From Anthopleura xanthogrammica (lineage: Eukaryota; Cnidaria; Anthozoa; Actiniaria; Actiniidae), in assembly GCA_964019055.1 (NCBI GenBank), contig OZ025206.1, forward strand, positions 1,923,001 to 1,987,000: 64,000 nucleotides of DNA, in the 5' to 3' direction. A program made the translations under genes and the position numbers. Positions within the stretch are counted from its first letter, which is position 1; every line of letters begins with the position of its first letter. Shown one piece after another: positions 34,083 through 46,825 of the stretch. The notes under the pieces are model-generated. The model was not told the origin of the DNA and did not search any database. It was given only the letters and a program-made list of their open reading frames with translations.

Positions 34083-37000
34083 ATGGCGGAGAAAAAAGGA
34101 ACAGTTTCTTCATCCCAAGCTCAGTTTAGTCAGTCAGATCTTCCAGAACTGCTACAACAATATTACAAAAGGCTTTTCCCTTATAAGTACTACTATCAGT
34201 GGCTTAGCTATGGATGCGGTAAGGTCTAGAATGTCAGAAAACGTTGAATTTTACGAGTTAAAGTGGATGAACATGATGCTTACCTTCGTTCTGAATTTTT
34301 GTTCGACAGTCCCGAAAAATTACTTCCAAAATCGAGAATTCTCCTTCACGCTAAAGGATGATATCTATGTTCGGTATCAGTCGTTCTCGAGCCAAGAAGA
34401 AATGGAGAAAGAGATCCAAAAGCGTAATCCGTATAAGATCGATATTGGAGCTGTCTTCACTCACAAGGTGAGCTAGCTGCATAGAGTACGGTATTTGCTT
34501 TATGACAACGGACTAGTTAGCTTTATTAAGATTATTATAATATTTTGTTCCCCTGGGGCAGCTCACAAGTCTCAGGAGGCATTATAAAAGCTGCGCCCCT
34601 AAATTTTTCTTTAAAAAAATAAAATTAAAAATTCTACTTTCGAGTGTGTAGGCTTATTTGTTTCTTTATTTTCTAAATTTCTATTTATCCGTCATTTTGT
34701 GAAGAAAGTCTTTTTGCTTGTGATGATCTTGTTTGTAGGTCTCATCTTGTTTAAAACTCTTTTTTGTCCTTTTGAATGATTTTAGACATTTTCAGTTGCT
34801 TGATATCATTGAAATCAATCAATAATCATCATCATCATCAGCTGAACAAAATCTTATGGCTCAAAACTGTCCATCATGTGCTATCAAACAGAGAGTATTC
34901 TATTGCTTGCTATCAATTAGCCGAATAAATCTAATGAATTGCTTTACCGGCCTACAATGACAGGCAAACACTGCCCTTTATGTACTATCATCCAGAGAGT
35001 ATTCTATTGCTATTCATGAGTATTCCCGGCCTTTTCAGAGAGGCCCCCTCCCCCAGGGGCCAAATGCCTCTTAGGCCAGTCATCTTGACTGGTCGTCATA
35101 CATTTTGACTGGTCACATACTGTATTGATCAGTCCACCGTGGCTGGTCATCATGTCCAGCCCTTTAGCAACCATGATTTCAAGCACTAATATGTAACTGT
35201 TTTGTTCTGTAGCCTAAGGATCACAAGATGATCAAAGCAGCTTCATTCCAAGCAGTTGAAAAGGAACTTGTCTTTGATATTGACATGACAGATTATGATG
35301 AAATCAGGACTTGCTGCAAGTAAGTGTACTGTATGTCAAGATGCCACACACATTATCAAAAAATATGAAAGATGCAACAAATTTAGATAAAGGTGTCATT
35401 CAATCATTCATTTTTTTAGTGACTTGGGTCATTTTCCCTCATGCTCAGTGATATATTCAAAAATGTATGATTTGAAATTCTTGCCAGATTCTTGGAGTCA
35501 AGTTGACCCTTTCGTTATCGTAGTGGAGTCATATCAACATAAATCTTGGAGTAAAATATAGCAATCTTGTCTTATTAAAAAGTAACCATGTGATCCTTAC
35601 AGCTTGGGTTTGACATTTTTCTTTTTCAGAGGAGCTGAAATTTGTCCAAAGTGTTGGACTTTTATGGTTGTTGCCATGAAAATTTTGGATGAAGCACTTG
35701 AAGGTATTTCAACAAGGCTAAAACACCCATTTTCATAATGTGACCCAGAGAACTAGTTATTATAATTTAATGTCTAGGGTTTTTGCTGGACATGTCAATC
35801 AAATTTCCAACAGTCTGAGTTAGCTTTTTTTGAATTGATGGGAGTTAAAAAACCAGAGGTCTTAAGATGTGTTGTGGCAGTAGTACACTTCTTTCCCATA
35901 ACTCTGAATCTTACTGTACATGCAGGGCTCAAAATAACGGCAGTCATACGCCAGTCAAGTTGTCCGGCATATAATATTTTATGTTATTTTTTTTTCAAAT
36001 ATGACCAGTCAACATGTCTGTTCAAAACCATATTTGACCAGTCCAGTACCAAATTTGGCTGGACATTGACCGTTGACCGGCCGTTATTTTGAGCCCTGTA
36101 CATGTAGTTCTAATTCCTGGACTTACATGTACATATCTATGATCTTATGTCGGTATTATTTGGACACCTCCTTGATTTGACTGTTTTCTCCAAATTCTCT
36201 GGTTTGACCTTAATATTTTTATATATTTTTTCTTTTCCAAACAGAGGACTTTGGATTTAAACATAAATTGTGGGTATACAGTGGTCGTCGTGGGGTCCAT
36301 TGTTGGGTTTGTGATGAAGCTGCAAGAAAACTTTCCCAGAGTGCGCGTTCAGCTGTTGCTGAGTACCTCAGTGTAGTCAAGGGAGGGGACAGCAAGACCA
36401 AGAAGGTTAATCTACGCTCACCTCTTCATCCACACCTGCAGTATGTAATCTGGGTGTTTTTTACCTTTCCTAGCTATCATTATAAGTCATGCATTCATGT
36501 ATTAAACAGGGCTCAACGCTAACTTTTTTAGGTACTAGCCCTTGGGCTAGTCACTGTGGATAATCACTAGTCCCAAGGTCTTTTTCCCACTAGTCCACAG
36601 CAAACCTTCACTTGTCTGAGACTAGTATTATGTTTGTGTCGAGCCCTGCATTAAAGGCATTTTGCAAGTAATTTTTGCATACCTGGTCATCCACACCTGC
36701 AGTATGTAATCTGGATGTTTTCCACAATTGCTAGAACTATATGTTCATGTATGCATAAGTTCCTGCATGCATATGAAGGCATTTTGCAAGTAATCTGCAT
36801 AAACCTCTTCATCCATATGTGCAGTATGTAATCCAGATGTTTCGTACCTTTCCTAGAGCTACAGTAAAAATCGAAATGTGTTGATACACTAGCCCTATAA
36901 TGCTCCTAAAATTGGCTGTGTGAAATGACTGATGTAGACTGTACGCTCCCCCTCGTTTCCCCTTACAATGTTGTCTAAATGGCCAAAGTTGGGTACCATG

Positions 37001-39855
37001 AGCTAGCCACATTCTCAAGGAACAACATTGAATGGGGGAGGGGGGGGATTTAGTTTTTATACGATTTTTAAAGCACTTTTTCTTACACTGCATGCTTAAT
37101 TTTTCAAACATTATGAAGTAGTGTATCAACACTTTTGATTTTTACTGTAGCATGTTGCAAGGGAAGTTCGAGAGAAGGGTTAATTTTTGCACCTCCATCT
37201 CTACCAGCTGAGGATATCAAGGAAAATACTTGGAAAAACTTCCCTTTCTTTCATTATAGTTGTAGTATTGAAGAGCTAGAAAACCATGTTGAATAAAAAC
37301 TGTGATGATTAAGAGAAAATTCCAATGAAAATATTTGTTATATTTTGCAGGCGTTCTGAGAAAACTTTGGAGGATTATTTTGAAAGTCATATTCTCAGAG
37401 ACCAGGAAATTCTGTCATGCAAAGAAAGATGGGATGGAGTACTTGCCCTCATCTCAGATGATGATATCCTTTAAAATAAACACTTCATTCAAGTAACTAA
37501 GCTTTTGTTTATTTATGTGGAATTTATTATTTATTATTTAGGTTCACATTAACTGGAAGATATTTTGTTGTTGCTATTGGTGAAGTTTCTACTGTTGCTG
37601 TGGTTGTTCAGTTTGTTTGAAGTGTTTACTGTTGAGTTGATGGTGGTGTCGTAGTTGGCTACATTATTGGCATTGTTGTTGATGATGATTGTAGTGGTAG
37701 TGATGGTTATGATGATTGTTGTGATGGTGTTGGGCCGTGATGGTGGTGGTGGTGGTAATAATAATAATCGCAATTGATTATAGTGCTGCTGCTGCTGCTG
37801 ATGATGATGATGATGATAATGGTGATGATATTAATTTTCCTTAACATTCTTCACCAATTAAAGCCAAACTTGAAAATAATTGGTCCTCCTCAAGCAAATC
37901 CTCACAGGTCAGATGGCAGTATTTACAGGAGGCATTGCAGATTGGAGTAAGAATAATCAATTACTGTTTTAGTTAGCACAATATCATTTCCTTTTCTTAA
38001 ATGCAATTAAATTGTCTCTCCCTAGAAAATAAATGTGGGGATTGCAGAGAAAGAGATTATGTTCCAATACACATACCCTCGTCTGGATGTGAATGTCACC
38101 AAAGGACTAAACCATTTGTTAAAGAGCCCCTTTTGCATTCACCCAAAGACAGGTGAGTTGGCACAATATTAATTTTTGTGGAGGGAGGAAGACCAGAGAA
38201 CCTGGAAAAAACTGTGAAGCACAGGAGAGAACTAACAAATGACTCTACTCACATGATGAGCTGACAGAAACTATCTTTCAGGACTATCTGAACATCACAT
38301 CTTAGTCTATAGTTTCAAGAGTATATTTTTGTTTTTTAGGTCGTGTGTGTGTACCTATTGATATTAAAGATGCAGACACTTTTGATCCATTTACAGTGCC
38401 GAACATCAGGTAAACCAATATAACATGAATAATTAACTCTTTGAACCATTAAGAGATGATAACTAGCGGTAAGCTAGTGTGGGCTGCATAATTTTTGAAC
38501 CATTATATTGATACTGAACAAAGTCAGGGCATGAACTCATAGATTGAACCCTGAAACAACCTCTGGCCTGATCTAAGTCAAGGCATGGCTAACTCACAGA
38601 TCGAACCCTGAAACAACCTCTGGGCTGATCTTAGTCAGAGCACGGCTAACTCACAGATCGAACCCTGAAACAACCTCCGGGCTGATCTAAGTCAGGGCAT
38701 GGCTAACTCACTGATCAAACCCTGAAACAACCTCTGGGCTGATCTAAGTCAGGGCATGGCTAACTCATAGATTGAACCCTGAAACAACTTCTCTGGGCTG
38801 ATCTACATCAGGGCACAGTTAAACCATGGATTAAACCCTGAAACAACCTCTGGGCTGATCTAAGTCAGGGCACAGTTAACCCATGGATTAAAACCTGAAA
38901 CAACCTCTGGGCTGTTTGGTTTTGCTGGGGGAGTCCAAGACCAGCCCCTACTGGCTAATGTAATATGGCTATACACATAATTCTCTTCACAAATTTTAAC
39001 AGAAATGTTTTATAAAATTTGCAGCCAACTTTTAGAGGAAATAGATGACTATGACATGAATAATCTGTCAGAATCAATAGAGGACAACGCAGCAGAAAAA
39101 AAGAAAAATGTCTCAGGTAATTGGAAAAACTATCATTGATTTAATTCATGGTCGCCACAGGTCAGGGAAAAGTCAGGGGGAGATTTTTCAAGGTCAGGGA
39201 AAAGTCAGGGGGAGATTTTTCAAGGTCAGGGAATTTTATAATTGGATGGTTGTGACAACCATATATTTCTTTCCACCTTGTTGACAAGGATTGAGAAACA
39301 TGAGTTTGAATATGATGACAATTCTTGTCAATGAAAATTTAAAAAATTCCTTAAACAGGTAGCTATGTGTTTGCCTGTATCAATATCTATTATAATTTTT
39401 TCTTTAGCATATGAGAAAACATCGTTATTTAAGGCAGTCAAGACTTTCAAGAAATTTCTGGTTCCTCTTTGTGCTGAAAATGAAAAACGCAGGAAAATGG
39501 AAAGGAATGAAGAAGGTACATAAGAAAAAAAGAAAAAATGGGTCTCCTAAGTTAGTGGCATTGTTCCATATAGGGGCAGCATTTCACATAGTATAGGGGT
39601 GTCCACACAGGGGCAGTGTTCATATAAGTGCAGTATTCCATATTCTTGGGGTGCATGTGACGTCAAAGCTGCATTTTGGTTGACTTTGACAAAAAATTTC
39701 GTCTTGGTGACTTTTGTTATTTCTGAACTAACATGGTGGCTACATCTTTTGTCCTTTTATTCTCATGGGAAGGGATATATGCCGTCAATATGGCTTTCAA
39801 GTGAAAAATTAACCAAGGTTTTTTTTGTTCCGCAGAGAAAAAGTGTGAGTGGTAA
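34083..39855 (+). CDS. PRIM1: DNA primase small (catalytic) subunit
   Basis: Synthesises RNA primers in the DNA polymerase alpha-primase complex. Coding exons: 34083-34218, 34310-34467, 35213-35319, 35630-35703, 36245-36440, 37351-37463, 37855-37946, 38026-38152, 38340-38409, 39025-39116, 39408-39515, 39836-39855; 430 residues against about 420 in mammals. Motifs: [15 protein letters not shown] at the start; [31 protein letters not shown]; the metal-binding [10 protein letters not shown]; the zinc-binding CC...[44 protein letters not shown] with the third catalytic Asp; and VPIDI...FDPFTVPNI. Intron 1 is only 91 bp. Intron 6 has U12 AT-AC signals. The last coding exon holds six codons and the stop. 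The ATG (AAGATGG) gives an N-terminus about 10 residues longer than the human one. Confidence 0.96.
35925..36104. mobile_element. Repeat family D with clear inverted ends
   Basis: Ends CAGGGCTCAAAATAACGGC and GCCGTTATTTTGAGCCCTG are exact complements over 19 bp. The interior has ATGACCAGTCAACATGTC and CCAGTCCAGTACCAAATTTG. It sits in PRIM1 intron 4. A related CAGGGCTC...GAGCCCTG element lies at 36507-36650 in intron 5. Confidence 0.75.
36859..37150. mobile_element. MITE in PRIM1 intron 5
   Basis: Ends CTACAGTAAAAATCGAAATG and the inverted ATTTTTACTGTAG share about 30 bp with few mismatches, enclosing about 290 bp without coding capacity. Confidence 0.8.
37464..37854 (+). other. U12-type AT-AC intron in PRIM1
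   Basis: The exon ends GATGATG and the intron begins ATATCCTTT, the canonical U12 AT-AC donor. A branch-point match TTCCTTAAC lies at 37837-37845, its A about 10 bp from the terminal AC (37853-37854). Using these ends keeps frame (ISDD joined to [10 protein letters not shown]). No GT donor near 37463 gives the same reading frame. The interior is GTT/GAT microsatellite. Confidence 0.88.
38514..38915. repeat. 57-bp satellite array in PRIM1 intron 9
   Basis: About seven copies of the 57-bp unit found in CMTR1 introns, in the same plus-strand reading (CTGGGCTGATCTAAGTCAGG). No SINE head adjoins it. Some units carry a private CCATGGATTAAA variant (38825-38890). Confidence 0.92.
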
Positions 39856-42064
39856 GATGACACGTTGAGTATGCTGGACAAAGATGATTTGAATAATTTG
39901 ATGCAAGTACTGTGCACAGATATATTTAGTGTAAAATACTGCAAGTGCCATATTTTTGTGTTTAATTACAATGAGGAAACTATCATATACATGTTTAGTG
40001 TAGAGTGATCCTATTTAACTTACAAAATGCTGACTGGTGTTCTACTTGGCTATATTGCTTTAGAGATCAACTATGATACCCAAAGGAAAATAAATCAAAA
40101 GAGTGGCATTTGCCTTATGCCTGGTTCACACTTGTGCCGTAATCGTAAGTAACACGCAGACTCAGTATCACATTTCATGACATTTCTTTTATCACATTTA
40201 TCACTTAGGTGTGAAAAAAGACAAGCACTGTTAATGAGCAGTATGCTACTGAGTCTGCGTATGTTGCTTACGATTATAATTACAATGCTAGTGTGAACCA
40301 GTCTTTATTTGTTTCTTGCAACTGAACAACCAGCAGTAGCACTACAAAAAAATGAATAACAAGAGAACCGATAATAATACCAACCATCACTGCAACATCA
40401 CCACCATTAACAACACCACTAGTAACTTATATATAACTCTGTCAACACCAATACTAAAGATGACAACAACTACTAACCAATAAATAAATTATAACTGCAA
40501 CAACAACTACAGTCTGGCAACTGAACAAGGCGCAGACACAGGGTACAACATTGTGCATAATATTGCAGGCAATGTTGCTGAAGTACGATCATTTTCTACT
40601 TCAGCAACATTTCAACATTGTTTGCGGGCAACACTGCAATTGTGCACCGTGTGTCTGTAGACTAACTGAACAACACTAGCAGCAATAACAACAGCATTGC
40701 ATCTAATGTAGGGTCAAGTCTGCAGATTTTAAAATGCAGAAGAGTAACATCAAGTTTGGAACAAACATTGTTTTTATTTATAACCATTCTAAACACTAAT
40801 AGAAATTCCTTTTGACGGAATTGTCAACAGAAATATTCAAAATTTTCAAAATATTCACTATTAATCAGGTGTATATTGTTGTTGCTAGTTCTGATGCAAC
40901 TTGTAAGGAGAAATCTGCCATGTTTGAGAGCTCAATTAAATATACTGTATATACATATCGGCAAATGTTTAAATAATCTGCTGTTAATCTGTATTCACAC
41001 ATTTCATTAAAAAGATTGCAAATAGCTGCAAACAAATCATTAAATTTATTAAATTAAACTATGATCAGTTATCCTGAGCGTAGGAGTGAAGGTTATGTAA
41101 TGATGGTATACTGTAAGGGTGGTGTGACAAATAGGAGTACCACTAGTGTTAGTAATATTAGTGGAGGTAGTGGTAAGTGATGTATGTAGAATTAAACTAT
41201 GATCAGTTATCCTGAGCGTAGGAGTGATGGTTATGTAATGATGGTATACTGTAAGGGTGGTGTGACAAATAGAAGTACCACTAGTGTTAGTGATATTGGT
41301 GGAGGTAGTGTTTGTAGATTTAAACTATGATCAGTTATCCTGAGCGTAGGAGTGAAGGTTATGTAATGATGGTATACTGTAAGGGTGGTGTGACAAATAG
41401 GAGTACCACTAGTGTTAGTTATATTAGTGGAGGTAGTGGTAAGTGATGATGTTTGTAGTGGTGGTGATGTAAGTGATAGTAAAGATGGTGGGTGAAAGTA
41501 GTTAAGGTGGTATGGGTGGTGGTGACAAGTGGAATAGTGGTTATAGTAACAGTGAAGGTGGTGGTGAGTGATGGTGGTATAGGTGACAAGGGGGTTTTAG
41601 TGATAGTGAAGGTGTGGTGGTGGGTGAAAAGTTAGACTTGTAATAAGGTGGTATGAGTGGTGATGACAAGGGGAAAAGTGGGAGTAACATTGTGAAGGTG
41701 GTGATGAGTGATGGTGGTAGGTGACAAGTGGATTTAGTGGTAGTGAAGGTGGTGGTGAGTGATGGTGGTAGGTGACAAGTGGATTTAGTGGTAGTGAAGG
41801 TGATGGTGGTAGGTGACAAGTGGAATAGTGGTAGTAAAGGTGATGGTTCTGATATCATTGATAGAAAAGTCCCTGCTTTGACTTTTGCTTGCCTTAAGTT
41901 AAGCATGTACATTACGTATATATGCAAATACCTTAATTGATCAATATGAAATACATTGCTATCTGTATCAAATTATCAAAACATATCGCTTTAAGAAAGC
42001 ACCATATTACATTCCTAGTGAATTCTGTTATGGATCAGCCTTGCATGGCAAGTTTTAATATTCA
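39856..42064. other. Intergenic region between PRIM1 and the SEC14-like gene
   Basis: Convergent gene ends with no coding sequence seen between them. Contents: inverted-repeat elements at 40121-40301 (ends CTGGTTCACAC / GTGTGAACCAG) and 40531-40660 (ends CAGACACAGGGTAC / GTGCACCGTGTGTCTG); three tandem copies of a 128-138 bp unit starting AAACTATGATCAGTTATCCT at 41056, 41194 and 41322; and a GGTGGT/GTAGTG-rich low-complexity stretch to about 41860. Confidence 0.7.
41056..41860. repeat. Tandem 128-138 bp repeat and GTGGTG-rich tract
   Basis: Three copies with starts at 41056, 41194 and 41322, followed by irregular repeats of GGTGGTGAGTGATGGTGGTA and variants. The proline/threonine-rich minus-strand frame here is a composition artefact. 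Confidence 0.85.
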
Positions 42065-45000
42065 TTAAACATAAGTACCAACTGCTGTTTTCTTGTGATT
42101 TATTCCATTAGAATTATTTTCTTCTTCAGAATCCGCTTCTGCTTCGCTTACGATCACTTGATACCTGATAAGAAATCGGAATAGTTTTATACTTGTTTCT
42201 CAATATCTGGATTGCAGTGCAACAATGCTTTCGTAGAGCAGATAAAATATGATACAATCTCTACACGATGGCTATTCATCCATTGATGAATTACAAATTG
42301 AATTTAGAAATTAATTTTTGAAGAGGGAGGAAAGCTGGAGAAAATGTAAAACCCTTGAAGCACAGGAGAGAACCAACAAACAACTCTACTCATGACACCA
42401 AGAGTGGATATCAAAAGACTGTAAAAACTTGTGCATAAAAGTAATGCCGTGCCGTGCCGTGCCGTGCCGTGCTGCGACAATTCAAGCATTTTTGGTTTGA
42501 TAAAGTAGCAATCTACAATTTTATACAACCTACAGAAGCTAATAGTGGATACTCACTTGAGTGTTCTTGACAACCATTTACTGTCTAGATTATCCCATAC
42601 AAGGATACATATTCCTGGACAAGGAGGTGTGTAAAACCTGCATGAAACGTGTATTTTTAGGTTAATTGACAACATGGACCTTTATTAAGTGAACATGGTG
42701 CATTGTGGTCCAGCTTGGGTATGTACAAAGGTCTTTTGTTCAGCATACCTTATACGGTATAATTTGTTTGCAAAAGCAAGCTAGACCAGAATGCATCCTG
42801 GTTATCAAACTTGGAAAGGCTTATTTCCCTTGCTCAGCCACATTCCCCCTTACCCTATGACTAAGTGTTCACCCATGAAGTTGGAAGGGTCCATCCCTGA
42901 TAGCCCCCAGTATTGAGATTTCAACAGGTCTCTCAATGGGGGGGGGGGGGGGTGGTATTGGTTATTTACCAGTACCCATCACCTAAATGCATAAAATAGA
43001 GTCTATTTTTGACCTTGCCTATTAATATGTTACTAACAGCCTGATGATATCAACATTATCCTTACCCTGTAACACAATCATTTTCATACACGTATTCCGA
43101 GTCTATGACCCAGATCTCTGCAATTTCATTCGCTCGGTCCTTCCATCCGGAGTGGGGCCTGGGTTTAAACTTGACTCCAAATCTGACATCCTTACTAAAA
43201 AAAATCAATCAAGAATACAATCAAACTTTTCCGATCCGATCGGATGTATTATCATCATCTGCGCATGCGAAAAAAGAAGTGCCGGTGTAAATGACGTCAG
43301 CATTTCCGTTTTCGTCTGTCCACACAAATACGAGAAGCCGTTTTCAAATGTCTCCACTCTGGTGAGATTTTATTCAAAATATATGTGTTTTCGATGAAGA
43401 CGTTCAGCGCGTTTTATAGGCTCCGTCTACACTAAAACGGTCAAAAACGAATACATTTGAAACGCTATGAAAACGCTAGTGTAGACGCGAAGCTTTCGAT
43501 GCATTGTCGGTGAGACGAAAACGGGCCGCTTCGAAAACGCATTAGTGCGGACGTGGCATAAGCGTGGACGTAAGGTCAAAACGCATAGAAAGTTATGATT
43601 TTTTTCAAACGAAAACGCATTAATGTGGACGTTTCAAATCATAAGAATCCTGGATCCTGAACTCTGCTTAAAGGTGCGGTGATACGAACAAATAACAATC
43701 GTGCAGCTTGTCGCGCAACATTGTTGCGTTGCAGGTTTCAGTGTGAATATACAACATGTACAACAATGTACTACAACAAAATTTTGTTGAGCGACTTTAT
43801 TGCAGAAGTAGAAGTTGTCTGCGACAATGGAAATTTGTTGCGCGCGCGGTGGTAATACGAGCAACAGCATACGCTCTGCAACTTTCAACGCGATAATGTT
43901 GCGCGACAAGTTGCACGATTTTGTTGCTCGTATTACCACACCTTGATATTCTCGTGCGCCGCTTTGAGCTTGGTACGTACTAGTAACGACGTTTAAAAGC
44001 AAATATTAAGCAGATGTTTTACCTGGAGCTTGTGAAATACCAAGCTATGGAATCTCCATCATTCAGACACTCTAAACTTTTCTCGAAACTTTTTTTTGGA
44101 CCTATGGATGAAAAAGATCCGATATTCATTTTTTAACTCTTTTTTTTCTTTTATTTTTCTTTCTCTTTTAAAGCTATGACCATGATATGCATGTACCAGC
44201 GACCCAGCCAACAACCTATACGCCTATCTACCCTAGCTAAGTTCGGGTCACAGGTTCAAACCATATGTGAATTGAGTTTGTTTGATGTGTTGTTCTCTCC
44301 TGTGCAACGAGGGTTTTCTCTGGTTTCCTCTCTCCGTAAAATCCAATATGTGAGTTGAGCGTTGTATGCATAGATATTGAATGTAGTGGTAGTGTGTGTG
44401 TGAGTGAAAAGTGTCCCCAATTAGATCATTTTCGAGATGCGTGAGCGCTTTCTAAAATATCGCAGGCGCATACATGATCTCGAGGCATTTTCGGGCAGAG
44501 TCAATAGCATGTGTGATCTTGCCCAAAAATGCCTCTTTTTCATGTCTGCGCCTGCGATATTTTAGAAAGCGCTCGCGCATCTCGAAAATGGTCTATTAGT
44601 GCGAAAGCGCTAGAACGACTAGACACCTAAGAATAAAGAGATTTATTCAAACTTTCTCTAGACTGATTACCGACTTACCTAACGTCTGTTCTGTGAGTGA
44701 TGGTGCTTCCGCTACGTATCTCTGAAAAACGTTAATAATGCGTTTCTTAGTCAAATCAAATGATTCTTGAAATATCTCTTTCCTGAAACCTCATGCAGCC
44801 CCCTCCTCCGAGGATAAAAAAGTTTTCCCCAGTTTATTTTTGCTTCTAGTGATTTTACAGTGCTTCTGATTAGAGCGCGCGGAATCGTTGTCGCGACGAA
44901 GTAAGTTTCAAGTGGACGTCAATCAAGGCGCTTCCATGACATCCCATAGTCACGTGACTTTGAAAACTTTGTGTTCTCCAACTTATGTCATGGAAACACT

Positions 45001-46788
45001 TTGATTGACGTACAACAAAACTGAACCTATTTTGTCGCGACGGTAAAAAGACTTTTTTCCGCTGTGTTCCTTGATTAGAGCGCGCGGAATCGTTGTCGCG
45101 ACGAAGTAAGTTTCAAGTGGACGTCAATCAAGGCGCTTCCATGACATCCCATAGTCACGTGACTTTGAAAACTTTGTGTTCTCCAACTTATGTCATGGAA
45201 ACACTTTGATTGACGTACAACAAAACTGAACCTATTTTGTCGCGACGGTAAAAAGACTTTTTTCCGCTGTGTTCCTTGATAACATTCATTTACTCAGGGT
45301 TAGCCTCATTCCAGCGTCAGAATATTCACAAATCGCAACAGTAAAGTAAAGAATTTTTTTCCAGTAGCTCAGTGGCAGAGCATCCGACTAGAATAAGGAG
45401 GGTCGTTGGTTCGATTCCCATCTGGGACAGTTTTCAGAGTCCATTTCAGTATGGTACGATCATATACATATATTCTTCAACATTATACAAACACTTTGAA
45501 ATGCCACAGACCTTCACTGGAACACATGAATATTTTACACAAAATCGAGGGCTAACCCTGCGTAAATTAACTCCGTAGTCAAGGAACACAGCGGTATTTT
45601 ACGAATTCGAAAAAGGTCTATTGCATTATTATTGCATGTACTATCCCGCGTGTTCTGTTGAGAAGCACTCATGTGTAATACACATAGAGCGGTTTTCGTA
45701 TGAGTGGGAAACATACGGTACTGAATTACAGTACATTCACGGTACAACATGCCGTAACATTGAAATGGCTCACCATTGTTTTCCAGTAGTTTATCCAATC
45801 ACAACACGTAGTTACGGCTACGGTAAGATACGGTACGGCTGCAGTACGGCTACGAATCTGCCGTACCGTTTCTCACTCATACGAAAACCACTCTATAATG
45901 CTGTCTGTACACCACTTACCATGTGTTTCGGGATGGGTGGAAGACACCCATCTTCACATTTACATTTCCCGCCAAAATCTTCGGGTAGTTGTTCAGAATC
46001 GAAGTATTCTAACAGTTTGTTAGTTTCTCCTGTTTTAAGAACGACGCACTTTGCTCTCGTCTTGGGGTCCAGGAACACGCGGGAGATCTTCCACAACACC
46101 GGGAACATCCTAAACGGCGATAACAAAATTGATAAATTATCCACATGAAACAAGCTCTTTCTATTTGTATACCACGCAAAACGTAGAAAAGAAGACGATG
46201 CGAAAAATCAGGAAAACCCAGTCCCTATTTCGAACCATGCAGCTAGGGAATGACGGGAACCGGAAGCGCATCACAGCGAAAGCTACGAATAGCTAGATTG
46301 ATTTGAAAATAGTGCGTTCAGCAATATGCTGTCTTTGTGTGGCTGACTCACCATGAAGTATTGACAAGAAATATCTGAAAATAAAATGTGAACAGAAAAT
46401 GGAAACATTAAAAAATTAAAAACTAAGAACGAATGAAAGTGAAACGAAACATTGGTGAATGTTGTAGAAAATAATGGAAAAAAAACAAATCTTCAAAAGT
46501 GAATGAAAGAGAAAAAAATAGACAAAAATAACTCACTTTTCCCATTCTCTCTGGATAATACTCCTGGTCTAGTTTGGCTAACTTTTTAAATAAAGTTAGG
46601 GCCTTTCTGTTAAAACAAACCAAATGATTCAAATATCAGTGAACATTTTTGCGCGTCGAGTGTTTTCCATATTATATTTATGGGCTGCCTGTGTCAGACT
46701 CCACCTCGACTTATTACATCCAACACAGGCACCCCACAGGGTAAAACGTTCTCAGCCCACACACAAATGTACCATAACTGAAGACAAC

Positions 46789-46825
<37 letters not shown>

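Noticed and set aside
41541..41927. Proline/threonine-rich minus-strand protein
   Set aside because: Product of GGTGGT/GTAGTG low-complexity DNA.
45358..45428. Functional tRNA gene
   Set aside because: The anticodon stem has two mismatches of five and the sequence is enclosed by transposon termini, so it is called a tRNA-like pseudogene.
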